Shown here: positions 49,822 to 61,331 of the stretch, one piece after another
Position numbering within the stretch: position 1 is the stretch's first letter
How the letters are laid out: every line of letters begins with the position of its first letter
Source: Phycisphaerales bacterium Planc_01
GTDB lineage: Bacteria; Planctomycetota; Phycisphaerae; Sedimentisphaerales; Anaerobacaceae
Assembly (NCBI GenBank): GCA_001603075.1
Contig: LVBB01000069.1
Coordinates: 62,001 to 126,000 of the forward strand
Direction: 5' to 3'
DNA: 64,000 nt
Made by a program: the position numbers and the translations under genes
Notes under the pieces: model-generated
What the model was told of the DNA's origin: nothing
Seen by the model: the letters and a program-made list of their open reading frames with translations, nothing else
Databases searched by the model: none

Positions 49822-50220
49822 TCAGAGATCCGGGGGCTCCGGCGTCTCCGATTGCTCCTCCCGGCTTCGACGCTCGTTGGCCACCTCCTCGATCAGCCTC
49901 ATCGTCTCCAGGGTCTTGTGAAAACATTCATCCCGATGGAAGTGCAACACCGGGCAGAACTTGCTTTCCAGAGCGGCTCCCAGCAGCGATTGGATGCGTT
50001 TGGCCGCATGGTCGATGGCGGCGAAGGTCTTGTTCTTGGCCGCATCGCTCGCCGCCCACACGCTCAGGTACACGTCCCCGTTGCGCAGGTCGGGCGTCAT
50101 CTCCACCCGCGTCACCGTAACCAGTCCCGCAATGCGCGGGTCACTGAGGTGATTGGCGATGGCATCACTGACCACCTCCTTCACCACACGAGCTACTTTT
50201 TCCTGCCTTCGGGTGGGCAT
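49822..50220 (-). CDS. rbfA: RbfA, ribosome-binding factor A
   Basis: The 132-residue protein begins MPTRRQEKVARVVKEVVSDA and has the RbfA KH-type core: LVTVTRVEMTPDLRNGDVYL, then AAKRIQSLLGAALESKFCPV and LHFHRDECFHKTLETMRLIE. It matures the 30S subunit in the cold or during rapid growth by binding the 16S 5' region. It follows infB by 39 bases, the classic nusA-infB-rbfA order. The C-terminal 20 residues are acidic and disordered. Confidence 0.95.
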   Translation of the reverse strand: MPTRRQEKVARVVKEVVSDAIANHLSDPRIAGLVTVTRVEMTPDLRNGDVYLSVWAASDAAKNKTFAAIDHAAKRIQSLLGAALESKFCPVLHFHRDECFHKTLETMRLIEEVANERRSREEQSETPEPPDL

Positions 50221-50259
50221 AACGTCGTTTCTTCCCGTCCGGGCCGCCGCGTCCCCGGC

Positions 50260-52971
50260 TTACGAATCCAGGGTTCGCGCCACCTTGACGATCTCATAAA
50301 ACTCCAACGTATCGTCGACTTTCAGGTCGTCGAATCCCGCCAGCTTGATGCCGCACTCGAATCCGGCCTTCACCTCGCGGACGTCGTCCTTGAAATGCTT
50401 GAGGGAATCGAGCGTCAGGTTGTCCCGAACCACGATATTGTTCCGAATCAACCGGGTCTTGGCGCTCTTGAGGACCGCCCCATTGCTGACGAAACAGCCG
50501 ATGACGGTCCCGATCCGAGAGACCTTGAACGTGGCTCTGACCACGGCGCGACCGAGAACCTTCTCCTGCTCTTCCGGTTCGAGCATGCCGACCATGGACT
50601 TGCGCAGATCTTCCGTGATACGGTAGATCACGTTGTACAGGCGGATGTCCACCCCTTCGGCTTCGGCGGCCTTGGCGGCGCGCTCGTCGGCGACGACATT
50701 GAAACCGATGATGATCGCATTGGACGCCTCGGCCAGCAGCACGTCGCCCTCGGTGATCCCGCCGGGCATGGCCTGGAGGATGTTGATGCGGATCTCGTCC
50801 ACGCTCAGTTCGGACAGATATTTCTTGAGCACGTCGACCGACCCCTGCACGTCGGCGCGAACGATCAGATTCAGATCCTTGACGTTCCCCGCCTCGATCT
50901 GACTGAAGAGGTTGTCCATCGTCACCTGGGTTCGCTCGGCCAGCGATTTCTCCCTCGCGCGGAGCCGGCCTTCTTCGGCGGCGTCCTTGGCGCGATTGAC
51001 GTCGTCGAGGCAGTAGAACCGGTCGCCGGCCTGGGGCACGCCGTTGAGACCACTGATCTCCACCGGCATGGAACTGGTGGCGGTCTTGATCTTCTTGCCG
51101 TAGCTGTTCTTCATCATCTTGACCCGGCCGTAGGTGTCACCGGCCAGGACAACGTCGCCCTTGTTGAGTTGGCCTTCCTTGACCAGCACGGTGGCCACCG
51201 GGCCCTGTTGCGGCGACATCTTGGCCTCGACCACCCACCCGGTGGCGGGTATGCCGTCGTCGGCCTTCAGGTCCATCAGTTCAGCCGTATAGTCCAGCGC
51301 CTCGAGCAGGTCTTCAATCCCCTGTCCCGTCGCGGCGCTGGTCTTGACCACTTCGGTCTGGCCGCCCCACTCGGCCGGCGTCAGCTCGTGCTCCGACAAC
51401 TGAGCATAGATGCGGTTGATGTCGCAGCCGGGCAGATCAATCTTGTTCAGCGCCACCACGATCGCCACGCCCGCCGCCTTGCTGTGCGCGATGGCCTCGA
51501 TCGTCTGCGGCATGACGCCGTCATCGGCCGCCACCACCAGCACCACGATGTCCGTCATGTTCGCCCCGCGGGCCCGCATGGCGGTGAACGCCTCGTGACC
51601 GGGCGTGTCCAGGAAGGTGACGGTCTTGTTGTTCCAGGTCACCTGCGAGGCGCCGATATGCTGTGTGATGCCGCCGGCTTCCCCGGCCGCCACATGCGTC
51701 GAGCGAATCTTGTCGAGCAGGCTCGTCTTGCCGTGATCGACGTGACCGAGCATGGCCACGACCACCGGACGTTTCTTAAGATTCAGACGCTCGCGCGACT
51801 CGAACTCTTTTCGAATACTTTCCTCCACCGAGCATCTGCGCTCGATCTCCAGTTCCGTCTCAAATTCGACGGCCACCAGTTCGGCTACGTCGTTGGCGAT
51901 CACCTGGTTGGCTGTCACCATCACTCCCTGCTGCATCAACCTGGCGATGATGTCGGCCGCCTTGACCGCCAACGCAGCGGAGAGATCCTTTACCGTGATC
52001 GGCTCGCTGACCATGGCCTTCCGCGGTCGGCCCGCCCCCCCGGCCTCCCGTTGCGACTTGGACGTGATCTTTCGAGACGGACGCAGCCGAAGGCCCTCGC
52101 CGCCGGCGGCGCTCAGACGGGCCTGCCGTTCCTCTATGTCTCTCTGACGCAACTTGCCACGGGCCTTGCCCTTCTTGGCGGCATCTTCTTCGGCCCCTTC
52201 TTTCCGGCGACCGTGCGTCCTCTCCTTGTGATGCTTGCCTCGTTTCTTGTCGGCGTCCGCCGATGAAACGACCGCCGGGGCCTTGTCCCTGCCCATCAGG
52301 GGCTCGGTGACTGCGCCATCGCGTCGCGGACGGGGGCGGCCCCGCGAACGAAAGCGATCCAGCGGTTCCGGGGCTTCGACCCGAACAACCTGCGGACCAC
52401 TGAGCTTGGCCGGCTTCGGCTTGCCGAGCATGGGCCCGGCGGGCAGCACCACAATCTCCTCTTTCTTCTCTTCGACCTTGGGCGGCGCGGGGGCTTCGGG
52501 CTGGGCCACTGCAGCGGCTGGCTCGACCGCCTCGACCACCTCGATCTCCGCCACCGAGGTCTGGATCTTCTCCTCGACCCCTGGCACCTCAGCAACCTCG
52601 GGGGCAACCAGGGTCTCCACCTGCTCCTCGACCGTCACCGTCTCCTCCTCCGTAGACGGCTCGGCCTCGGCCACTGCCGCTTCGACGCCGCCACTGTCGG
52701 GCCCTTCCTCGGACACCTGTGATGCGTCCACGACCCTGGTCCGCTGGGGCCTCTTGACCCGGACTTCCGACAAATCCACCCTCTCTGCCGTCTCAACCGT
52801 CGTAACGTTCTCCCCCTCACTGAACCACTCTCGAATGGTGGCGGCCAGACCGGCGGAGATCGCGGTCATATGGTTCTTGACGTCCAGACCTTCGTCCTGG
52901 CATTTCTTCACGATCGCCGAGCTCTTGACACCGAGATCACGAGCTAATATGTAGACTCTTGTAGCAGCCAA
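50260..52971 (-). CDS. infB: InfB, translation initiation factor IF-2
   Basis: The 903-residue GTPase begins with an IF2N-type module ([20 protein letters not shown]) and a long charged low-complexity region of alternating E, V and A, then K and R. The GTPase motifs are [12 protein letters not shown] near residue 410, [17 protein letters not shown] and NKID. Domains III and IV close the protein. IF-2 delivers initiator tRNA to the 30S subunit. The start is TTG, with GGAGG four bases upstream. It follows nusA by 17 bases. Confidence 0.97.
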   Translation of the reverse strand: MAATRVYILARDLGVKSSAIVKKCQDEGLDVKNHMTAISAGLAATIREWFSEGENVTTVETAERVDLSEVRVKRPQRTRVVDASQVSEEGPDSGGVEAAVAEAEPSTEEETVTVEEQVETLVAPEVAEVPGVEEKIQTSVAEIEVVEAVEPAAAVAQPEAPAPPKVEEKKEEIVVLPAGPMLGKPKPAKLSGPQVVRVEAPEPLDRFRSRGRPRPRRDGAVTEPLMGRDKAPAVVSSADADKKRGKHHKERTHGRRKEGAEEDAAKKGKARGKLRQRDIEERQARLSAAGGEGLRLRPSRKITSKSQREAGGAGRPRKAMVSEPITVKDLSAALAVKAADIIARLMQQGVMVTANQVIANDVAELVAVEFETELEIERRCSVEESIRKEFESRERLNLKKRPVVVAMLGHVDHGKTSLLDKIRSTHVAAGEAGGITQHIGASQVTWNNKTVTFLDTPGHEAFTAMRARGANMTDIVVLVVAADDGVMPQTIEAIAHSKAAGVAIVVALNKIDLPGCDINRIYAQLSEHELTPAEWGGQTEVVKTSAATGQGIEDLLEALDYTAELMDLKADDGIPATGWVVEAKMSPQQGPVATVLVKEGQLNKGDVVLAGDTYGRVKMMKNSYGKKIKTATSSMPVEISGLNGVPQAGDRFYCLDDVNRAKDAAEEGRLRAREKSLAERTQVTMDNLFSQIEAGNVKDLNLIVRADVQGSVDVLKKYLSELSVDEIRINILQAMPGGITEGDVLLAEASNAIIIGFNVVADERAAKAAEAEGVDIRLYNVIYRITEDLRKSMVGMLEPEEQEKVLGRAVVRATFKVSRIGTVIGCFVSNGAVLKSAKTRLIRNNIVVRDNLTLDSLKHFKDDVREVKAGFECGIKLAGFDDLKVDDTLEFYEIVKVARTLDS

Positions 52972-52988
52972 GAAACCTCCACGTACAC

Positions 52989-54224
52989 CTATTCTTCCTG
53001 ATCCTTCTTCTGTGCCTCAAGACGACTGGTCTGCTCGGCCAACTCCTTGGCGGCCTGCTTGCGCTCGGATTCAACGGCCATCATCTTGGCCGCCTGGTCG
53101 GCGCCCTGAACCAGCCTTTCGGCGAAGCCGGGATCAAGGCCCAGCTCACCGACCAGCGGCTCGGAGCCCACATCATCAAGATCAAGAACAGATATGATAC
53201 CCAAGGCAATCAGCTTATCAACCAGGATATCGTCGGCGCCCTCGACCGTCTTGACGGCGGCCGCGAGCCGTTCGATGCCCAGGTTGTACTCATCGGGCGT
53301 AAGAATGTCGATGTCCCAGCCGCTGAGCCGGGCCGCCAGACGGACGTTCTGGCCGTGCTTGCCGATGGCCAGAGACAACTGATCCTCTTCCACCACCACC
53401 GTAGCGCGGCCCAATTCGAAGCACAAGGCGATCTCACTGACCTTGGCCGGCATAAGTGCATTGGCAACAAGAACTTGAGAGGAATCGTTCCATCGGACGA
53501 TGTCGATCTTCTCGCCGCCGAGCTCATCGACGATATTCTTGATGCGGCTGCCGCGGACACCTACGCAGGCCCCGACGGGGTCTACCTTGTCATCGTACGA
53601 AGTCACCGCCACCTTGCTGCGATAGCCCGCCTCCCGGGCCAGGGCTCGAATCTCGATGATGTTCTCGGCGATCTCCGGGACCTCCGACTCGAACAGACGC
53701 CGAATGAAGTCCGGGTGCGTTCGCGACAGAATGATCTTGACCTGACTGGCGGTCTCTTTCACGTCGAGAATCAGGCAGCGAATCCGCTCCCCCGGCCGAT
53801 GCGTCTGGCCCATGATCTGCTCGCCCTTTGGCATGAACCCTTCGGTCCAGTGGTCTAGATTGACGATGAGCGTTCCTCCCTCGTAACGAACGACTGCGCC
53901 GCTGATCAGTTGGCCCTTGCGCTGAACGAACTCGCTGAAGATGCTGTCGCGCTCGTCGGCTCGGATCTTCTGGATCATCACCTGCTTGGCGGTCTGCGCC
54001 GGAATCCGACCGAGCCGACGGATGTCGATCGGCTGCTGGTCCCGGAAGGCGACCACTTTGCCGCTCTCCCGGTCGATACGGACCACGATCTCGCTTTCCG
54101 GATCGCCGAAGTGCTTGCGAACCGCTGAGATCATCGCCTCTTCCAGATCAACGAAAATCGACTCCTTGTCGATGTTCTTGTCTCGGGCGATGTTGTCCAC
54201 GATCCTCAACAATTCCTGGTTCAT
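52989..54224 (-). CDS. nusA: NusA, transcription elongation/termination factor
   Basis: The 411-residue protein has the NusA N-terminal domain ([20 protein letters not shown]), an S1 domain ([20 protein letters not shown]) and two KH domains. The KH region includes [20 protein letters not shown] and later [20 protein letters not shown]. After one helix-hairpin-helix-like region (about residues 350-390) it ends in a charged tail, so the double AR repeats of the longer E. coli protein are missing. NusA modulates pausing and termination. It is the first gene of the reverse run and is preceded by an unusual hairpin leader. Confidence 0.96.
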   Translation of the reverse strand: MNQELLRIVDNIARDKNIDKESIFVDLEEAMISAVRKHFGDPESEIVVRIDRESGKVVAFRDQQPIDIRRLGRIPAQTAKQVMIQKIRADERDSIFSEFVQRKGQLISGAVVRYEGGTLIVNLDHWTEGFMPKGEQIMGQTHRPGERIRCLILDVKETASQVKIILSRTHPDFIRRLFESEVPEIAENIIEIRALAREAGYRSKVAVTSYDDKVDPVGACVGVRGSRIKNIVDELGGEKIDIVRWNDSSQVLVANALMPAKVSEIALCFELGRATVVVEEDQLSLAIGKHGQNVRLAARLSGWDIDILTPDEYNLGIERLAAAVKTVEGADDILVDKLIALGIISVLDLDDVGSEPLVGELGLDPGFAERLVQGADQAAKMMAVESERKQAAKELAEQTSRLEAQKKDQEE

Positions 54225-54307
54225 AGTCTTTTCTCATCCAAATAGAAACAGCCTCCCGGTGCCGGCCCTGACGCACCGGAGGCGACTATCGCAATGCCTC
54301 GTTAGCC

Positions 54308-54326
54308 GCCGGTCCACTTGACCGGC
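54308..54326 (-). promoter_or_regulatory. nusA leader hairpin (proximal)
   Basis: GCCGGTC-N5-GACCGGC is a perfect seven-base-pair stem about 85 bases before the nusA ATG. Its GGTC/GACC core can also pair with the neighbouring hairpin at 54336..54353. Confidence 0.55.
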
Positions 54327-54335
54327 GAGAACAGC

Positions 54336-54353
54336 GGTCCCCAAAAAAGGACC
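54336..54353 (-). promoter_or_regulatory. nusA leader hairpin (middle)
   Basis: GGTCC and GGACC flank an eight-base loop of mostly A (plus strand). On the minus strand it begins at the end of the terminator T tract and could pair alternatively with the proximal hairpin. Confidence 0.45.
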
Positions 54354-54387
54354 AAAAAAAAGTGGAAACTCTAACCAGTTTCCACTT
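54354..54387 (-). terminator. Strong intrinsic terminator upstream of nusA
   Basis: On the minus strand AAGTGGAAACT-N6-AGTTTCCACTT is a perfect 11-base-pair stem, immediately followed by at least six further T residues. It points toward nusA and lies 130 bases before its ATG. No coding gene precedes it on this strand, so it is either a leader attenuator or the end of a small RNA. Confidence 0.85.
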
Positions 54388-54869
54388 CAAACACACCCAT
54401 GCCAACCGAGGTTGTCACCTGCGTTTCGCCTACATCAGTCGCCTCCGACAGCAGCTCGGCCCGGCTTGGGGCCGGGTCCGCCGAACCTCACCATCAACCT
54501 CGCTGGCGCTACGATACTGAAGCAGAAACATCAAATCTACAGCCGCCATCGGCGCGAACGCGCAGGCACAATTTGCGCATCTACGCCGCTGCACTGTACA
54601 TACGTCCTGTCAACACCATTGCCTACACCTCACACAGCCTTGCTGGCAGCTATTTATTCCACCTTCGAAATCTTAATAGTAATCGGCCTCGGATTGGGGG
54701 GCAACAACTTTTTTTGGGGATTTTGGCCTTTTTCGGCGTCCCGCGAGGTCCGGGAACATCGTTGGGTTCGACGATTGCCCGGTCGGAGCAGCCGCCGAGG
54801 CCGGCGTGGCTCGCAGGCCCAGGGTCGGTATGCGCGCTGGCGGCGTTGCCGGTGCAACGCAGTTGCCGC
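54388..54869 (-). other. Gene-free region upstream of nusA and dapB
   Basis: Only weak, unrecognisable short ORFs occur on both strands. The minus strand contains a GC-rich inverted repeat (CCCGGC-N5-GCCGGG near 54460..54476). Since a strong terminator ends this region on the minus strand, some minus-strand transcript probably starts here. I found no convincing promoter and no match to tmRNA, RNase P RNA, SRP RNA or 6S RNA. Confidence 0.4.
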
Positions 54870-54898
54870 TTGCCAACCGCTGATCCACCGGCTATCAT
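54870..54898 (+). promoter_or_regulatory. Candidate dapB promoter
   Basis: TTGCCA (54870..54875) is followed after 17 bases by TATCAT (54893..54898). Transcription would start about 33 bases before the ATG at 54938. Confidence 0.55.
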
Positions 54899-54937
54899 CC
54901 GTGCCGTGCAGGTGTTTCGTTCAGGAAAGGTTCGGAG

Positions 54938-55735
54938 ATGAAACGCAAATTGGCGGTTGTAGGTGCGGCCGGGCGCATGGGCGGGCGGATCATCGCCATG
55001 GCGGTCGAATCAGGGAAGTTCACGATCGTCGGGGCTGCCGACGCCCAAGGCCATCCCGATCTGGGCAAGGACGCAGGACTGCTGGCGGGAGTCGGCCCCC
55101 TGAACGTACCCCTGAGCGATTCTTGTCCTGCCGATCCCGATGTCGTGATCGATTTCTCGCTCCCGGAGGCGGCCGGCAACACGCTGCGGCACTGTATGAA
55201 GAACAAGATTCCGCTGGTCATGGGAACGACCGGCCTGGGTCCCGAGCAGCAGGCCGTTGCCGCAGAAGCGGCCAAAGGCATTCCTCTGATCTATGGAACC
55301 AACATGAGTGTCGGGATGAACGTCCTGTTTGCCCTGGTGGGCAAGGCGGCGGCCATGCTGGGACCGGACTACGACATCGAGATCGTCGAACAGCATCACC
55401 GATTTAAGAAGGACGCCCCCAGCGGCAGCGCCCTGACACTGGCGGAACAGGTGTGCCAGGCCACCGGACGCGACTATCCCGACTGCCTTACGCACGGCCG
55501 CAGCGGCAAGGACGCCCGGAGGCAGCCCGGCACGATCGGTATGCACGCCGTCCGAGCCGGCGACATCGTGGGCATCCACTCGGTGATCTGCAGCACGTTG
55601 GGCGAGACCGTCACGCTCAACCATACAGCGCACAGCCGGGACACTTTCGTCCAAGGGGCACTGCGCGCGGCCGAATGGCTCATTGATAAGGATCCCGGCC
55701 TCTACTCCATGGCCGACGTGCTGGGCCTCAAGTAG
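54938..55735 (+). CDS. dapB: DapB, 4-hydroxy-tetrahydrodipicolinate reductase
   Basis: The 265-residue enzyme of lysine and diaminopimelate synthesis starts KLAVVGAAGRMGGRII with the NAD(P) loop. It has VVIDFSLPEA, then MGTTGL and TNMSVGMNVLF. The catalytic and substrate-binding segment is EQHHRFKKDAPSGSAL, and HSVICSTLGETVTLNHTAHS follows. It supplies meso-diaminopimelate for peptidoglycan, consistent with murJ, rodA and glmS in the window. AGGAAAGG lies upstream of the ATG. It stands alone, with its own promoter and no other dap gene adjacent. Confidence 0.97.
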   Translation: MKRKLAVVGAAGRMGGRIIAMAVESGKFTIVGAADAQGHPDLGKDAGLLAGVGPLNVPLSDSCPADPDVVIDFSLPEAAGNTLRHCMKNKIPLVMGTTGLGPEQQAVAAEAAKGIPLIYGTNMSVGMNVLFALVGKAAAMLGPDYDIEIVEQHHRFKKDAPSGSALTLAEQVCQATGRDYPDCLTHGRSGKDARRQPGTIGMHAVRAGDIVGIHSVICSTLGETVTLNHTAHSRDTFVQGALRAAEWLIDKDPGLYSMADVLGLK

Positions 55736-55821
55736 ATCGGACAATCCATATTCGCGTTTTCGGACGTGCTGGCCCCATTCTGTGGATCGGGCCAAGAAAG
55801 CTGCTCTTACGGGAGAACGCC

Positions 55822-58482
55822 ATGAGATCACGCCCATTCCTTCCACTGATCGTCGCTGTAATGGCCTGCCTGCTCTGTGCGGCTGAGACCTTCGCACAGG
55901 GTTCCGTTGCGATCGGTCCGGCAACCGCCCTGCAGGACGCGTCGCCCGCCTGGCCGGTGCTCAGACACTACGACCAGCAGCATCTCGCTCGCATCGCCCT
56001 GCCTCTGGGCGGGATCGGGACAGGCACGGTCTCGCTGGGCGGCCGGGGCGACCTCCGCGACTGGGAGATCATGAACCGCCCTGCCAAAGGCTTCGTGCCG
56101 ATGAGAGGCTCGTTCGGCCCGTTCTTCGCCGTCTTCGCCAGGACTCCCGATGGCAAGACGGTGGCCAAGGCCGCCAAAGGCCCGATCGACGTCTCGGCCT
56201 ATGAGAACAGCCACGGCAGCACGGCGCCCAACCATGGCCTGCCGCGTTTTCGAGACTGCTCCTTCGCAACGGCCTACCCGCTCGGCCAAGTCATGCTCTC
56301 CGACCGCGACATGCCGATGGACGTCCGCCTCGAGGCATTCAATCCCCTGGTCCCTGCCGACCCCGAAACCAGCGGCATCCCGGTGGCCATCCTGCGGTAC
56401 GTCCTGCGGAACAAGACCGATCAGCCGCTCGTGGCGTCCGTCTGCGGGAGCATGCCCAACTTCGTCGGAATCGACGGCTCCGGCCAGACACGGGACTGGA
56501 AGGGTGACCTGATCGCAACCGGAGGACGCGCCAACCGCAACCACTATCGCCAGACGGACGGGATCCGGGGCATCTTCATGAACTCCGAGGGCGTCGCCGA
56601 GCGGGCCGAGCAATGGGGAACTATCGCGCTGGCGACCACCGCTGGCGCCGGCGTAACGCATCGGGTCTCGTGGATCGCCTCCGGCTGGGGCCGCTCGCCG
56701 CTCGACTTCTGGGACGATTTCAGCGCCGACGGCAGGCTCGACGAACGAGCGCCCACCGGCGAGGACACCCCGATGGCGTCGCTGGCGGTGCAGGTCGAAG
56801 TCCCCGCCCGGCAGGAAGAGACGATCACCTTCCTGATCGCCTGGCACTTCCCCAACCGCATGACCTGGACGCCCAAAGGCAACGACGAAGACCGGATCGG
56901 CAATTACTACACGACCCGATACGCCGACGCCTGGGATGTGGCCGAGAAGGTGGCGGGCCAACTGGACCGGCTGGAAGCGGACACCGTGCGTTTTGTGAAG
57001 GCGTTCTGCGACAGCGACCTGCCCGAAGTCGTCAAGGAGGCGGCGCTGTTCAATCTCAGCTCGCTGCGCAGCCAGACCTGCTTTCGCACGCGCGATGGAC
57101 GATTCTACGGATTCGAAGGATGCAGCAACCGAGGGGGCTGCTGCCACGGCTCGTGCACCCATGTCTGGAACTACGAGCATGCGACCGCGTTCCTGTTCGG
57201 GTCGCTGGCCCGATCGATGCGCGAGGTCGAGTTCGCCCATGCCACCGGCGAGACCGGTCTGATGAGTTTCCGCGTGAACCTCCCACTCGAACGGGCTCGC
57301 GAATACGGCAAGGCGGCCGCCGACGGCCAGATGGGCTGCATCATGAAACTCTATCGCGACTGGCAGTTGTCCGGCGACAAGCGCCTGCTCGAATCGCTCT
57401 GGCCGCACGCAAAACGGACCCTCGAATTCTGCTGGATCGAGGGCGGCTGGGACGCCGACAAGGACGGCGTAATGGACGGCTGCCAGCACAATACGATGGA
57501 CGTCGAGTACTACGGCCCCAACCCCCAGATGGGCCTCTGGTACCTCGGTGCGCTGCGGGCGGCCGAGGAGATAGCCCGACATCAGGGCGACACGGCGTTC
57601 GCTGCGACGTGTCGGCGTCTGTTCGAGAATGGAAGCCGCTGGATCGACGAGAACCTCTTCAACGGTGAGTACTACGAGCATCACATCCGCCCGCCTAAGG
57701 ACCGATCGGCAATCGCCCCGGCCCTGCTCGTGGGCATGGGCGCCGCGGACCCGACGCAACCTGACTATCAGCTTGGCTCCGGTTGCCTGGTCGATCAGCT
57801 CGTCGGCCAGTACACCGCCCACGTCTGCGGCCTGGGCTATCTGGTCCGGCCGGACCATGTGCGCAAGACCCTGGCGAGCATCATGAAGTACAACTATCGC
57901 GACGGCATGCACGATCACTTCAACTGCATGCGCAGCTTCGCGATGGGCGACGAGTCGGCGCTGCTGATGGCCAGCTACCCGAAGGACCGGCCAGAGAACC
58001 CGTTCCCCTATTTCAGCGAGGTGATGACGGGTTTCGAATACACCGCCGCGATCGGTATGCTCCAGGAAGGGCTCATCGACGACGGACTGACGTGCATCGC
58101 GAGCATCCGTGATCGATACGACGGCCGCAGGCGCAGCCCCTTCGACGAGGCCGAGTGTGGCCACCATTACGCCCGCGCTATGGCCAGTTGGGCGGCGGTT
58201 CCCGCGTTGACCGGGTTCCTCTATTCCGGCGTGGACAGGACCATGACCTTCGCGAACACCGAAGGCAACCACTTCTGGTCCAATGGCGACGCTTGGGGCA
58301 CGTGCGCAATCGAACGCACCCGCGACTCGGCGAAGATCACAATGGCAGTGCTGCACGGCAGGCTCGATCTGGCGGAGTTCCGCCTGACCGGCTTTGGCAA
58401 TCGTGCCTTCGGCGATGGGCTACAAATCGAGGCAGGCAGGCAGGCTCAGTTCCAGGTGAGCGGCTCGGCATCCACCTACTGA
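55822..58482 (+). CDS. Exported GH116-family glycosidase (GBA2-like)
   Basis: The 886-residue product has a signal peptide (MRSRPFLPLIVAVMACLLCA then AETFAQG). The N-terminal beta-sandwich starts IALPLGGIGTGTVSLGGRGD, the conserved opening of the non-lysosomal glucosylceramidase domain. The C-terminal (alpha/alpha)6 barrel has CCHGSCTHVWNYEHATAFLF, then the GH116 segment GCQHNTMDVEYYGPNPQMGL and EAECGHHYARAMASWAAVPA. Characterised GH116 enzymes are beta-glucosidases, beta-xylosidases or glucosylceramidases. GGGAG lies upstream. The end overlaps the convergent pseudopilin gene by seven bases. Confidence 0.9.
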   Translation: MRSRPFLPLIVAVMACLLCAAETFAQGSVAIGPATALQDASPAWPVLRHYDQQHLARIALPLGGIGTGTVSLGGRGDLRDWEIMNRPAKGFVPMRGSFGPFFAVFARTPDGKTVAKAAKGPIDVSAYENSHGSTAPNHGLPRFRDCSFATAYPLGQVMLSDRDMPMDVRLEAFNPLVPADPETSGIPVAILRYVLRNKTDQPLVASVCGSMPNFVGIDGSGQTRDWKGDLIATGGRANRNHYRQTDGIRGIFMNSEGVAERAEQWGTIALATTAGAGVTHRVSWIASGWGRSPLDFWDDFSADGRLDERAPTGEDTPMASLAVQVEVPARQEETITFLIAWHFPNRMTWTPKGNDEDRIGNYYTTRYADAWDVAEKVAGQLDRLEADTVRFVKAFCDSDLPEVVKEAALFNLSSLRSQTCFRTRDGRFYGFEGCSNRGGCCHGSCTHVWNYEHATAFLFGSLARSMREVEFAHATGETGLMSFRVNLPLERAREYGKAAADGQMGCIMKLYRDWQLSGDKRLLESLWPHAKRTLEFCWIEGGWDADKDGVMDGCQHNTMDVEYYGPNPQMGLWYLGALRAAEEIARHQGDTAFAATCRRLFENGSRWIDENLFNGEYYEHHIRPPKDRSAIAPALLVGMGAADPTQPDYQLGSGCLVDQLVGQYTAHVCGLGYLVRPDHVRKTLASIMKYNYRDGMHDHFNCMRSFAMGDESALLMASYPKDRPENPFPYFSEVMTGFEYTAAIGMLQEGLIDDGLTCIASIRDRYDGRRRSPFDEAECGHHYARAMASWAAVPALTGFLYSGVDRTMTFANTEGNHFWSNGDAWGTCAIERTRDSAKITMAVLHGRLDLAEFRLTGFGNRAFGDGLQIEAGRQAQFQVSGSASTY

Positions 58483-59228
58483 GCGATGTCGCGGCCTTTG
58501 ATGCCGTGGATCGTCAGGTTGGCGTCGGGAAGTCCGTCGCGGGCGGGCAAGATCTGCTCGGCCTTGAGAAAGACGACGTGACCGTCGGCGAAAAGGAAGT
58601 TGCGCGCCCCCTGCCAATTCCACCAACCCTGCTCGATTTCGACGGGAACATGGCTGCTGGCCCACTCGCCGATGAGGATCTTGGCGGCGGGGTATGCCAC
58701 GGCGTCAGCCCGCTGTGGAATCGATGGGCGAGGGTCGTTGTAGGTGTCCGCCTTGTCGTTCATCGCATCAATCTGCGGCGGACTGTGATAGAAGGCCATC
58801 GAGTAGGCATAGCTGGTCGATTCGAACAACATGGGGTCGGCTCGATCCTCCGGACATAACAGCACCGAAGGATTGTGTGCGTCAATCGAACCGCCCAGGT
58901 AAGGTCTGACCCACCGTCGCCATCCGCGTCCCATCCACAGCCAGTAGACCGGGTCCTCGGCCACCGGATCAGTCGCGCACGGGTAAATGCCGTCGTGGTC
59001 GTTGAGGTACATGCCCATGCCCAGGCTGATCTGCCGCAGGTTGTGGGCACAGCCGATGCGGGACGCCGCCTGCCGCGCCTTTCTCAGCGAGGGGATGAGG
59101 ATCGACACAAGGACCGAGATGACGGCGATGACAACGAGCAGTTCGATCAGGCTGAACGCCGGGCGATGTGCGTTCGTTCGCCGTATTCGATCGCGTGTGC
59201 CATCCATAGCGGTTTGTATCCTGTCCAT
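58476..59228 (-). CDS. Pseudopilin with H-X9-DG-type C-terminal motif
   Basis: The 250-residue protein has a prepilin signal AFSLIELLVVIAVISVLVSI, with Glu at +5 and Ala instead of the usual Gly before the cleavage site. A helix (RKARQAASRIGCAHNLRQIS) and a beta-rich body follow. The body ends NFLFADGHVVFLKA, the DGH-type motif of the large planctomycete pseudopilin family. Such proteins are usually present in many copies per genome and their roles are largely unknown. The start may be the second ATG at 59207, which has AGGA upstream. The stop overlaps the end of the GH116 gene. Confidence 0.85.
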   Translation of the reverse strand: MDRIQTAMDGTRDRIRRTNAHRPAFSLIELLVVIAVISVLVSILIPSLRKARQAASRIGCAHNLRQISLGMGMYLNDHDGIYPCATDPVAEDPVYWLWMGRGWRRWVRPYLGGSIDAHNPSVLLCPEDRADPMLFESTSYAYSMAFYHSPPQIDAMNDKADTYNDPRPSIPQRADAVAYPAAKILIGEWASSHVPVEIEQGWWNWQGARNFLFADGHVVFLKAEQILPARDGLPDANLTIHGIKGRDIAQ

Positions 59229-59253
59229 GCGGCGGGGCGAATGATGATCCGCC

Positions 59254-61113
<1,860 letters not shown>

Positions 61114-61174
61114 CGATAGTATCCCCTATTTCTCCGTATTCGATCCCGTACAGAATCGGCATTCCCGGGCAAAG

Positions 61175-61204
61175 ACTCTATCGGAAAAACACAAAAACCG
61201 ACAA
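61175..61204 (-). promoter_or_regulatory. Candidate glmS promoter
   Basis: On the minus strand TTGTCG (61204..61199) is followed after 18 bases by TAGAGT (61180..61175). The match is weak, but it shares the TAGA -10 start seen elsewhere in the window. Confidence 0.35.
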
Positions 61205-61296
61205 TTCCGAGCCTGGGTGGAGTGCCCACAATTGTAGGTCCGCCACCCGCAACCCACAAATCATTTCTGCTTAAGCGACCTATCAGGACTTCTCAT

Positions 61297-61325
61297 TTGA
61301 CGGACCCAACCGCCGAAAGTAGACT
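61297..61325 (+). promoter_or_regulatory. Candidate hisH promoter, leaderless arrangement
   Basis: TTGACG (61297..61302) is followed after 17 bases by TAGACT (61320..61325). Only six bases separate the -10 element from the hisH ATG, so transcription would start at or next to the start codon. Confidence 0.5.
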
Positions 61326-61331
61326 CCCCCG

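Noticed and set aside
54560-54640. tmRNA-like tag reading ending in Ala-Ala-Ala-stop on the minus strand
   Set aside because: No tRNA-like acceptor and T-arm halves flank it, so it is probably coincidence.
54412-55407. 331-codon frame overlapping the start of dapB
   Set aside because: dapB is in a different frame with clear motifs; the upstream part has no family features.
61114-61331. glmS ribozyme upstream of glmS
   Set aside because: None of the conserved ribozyme core or pseudoknot sequences is visible.
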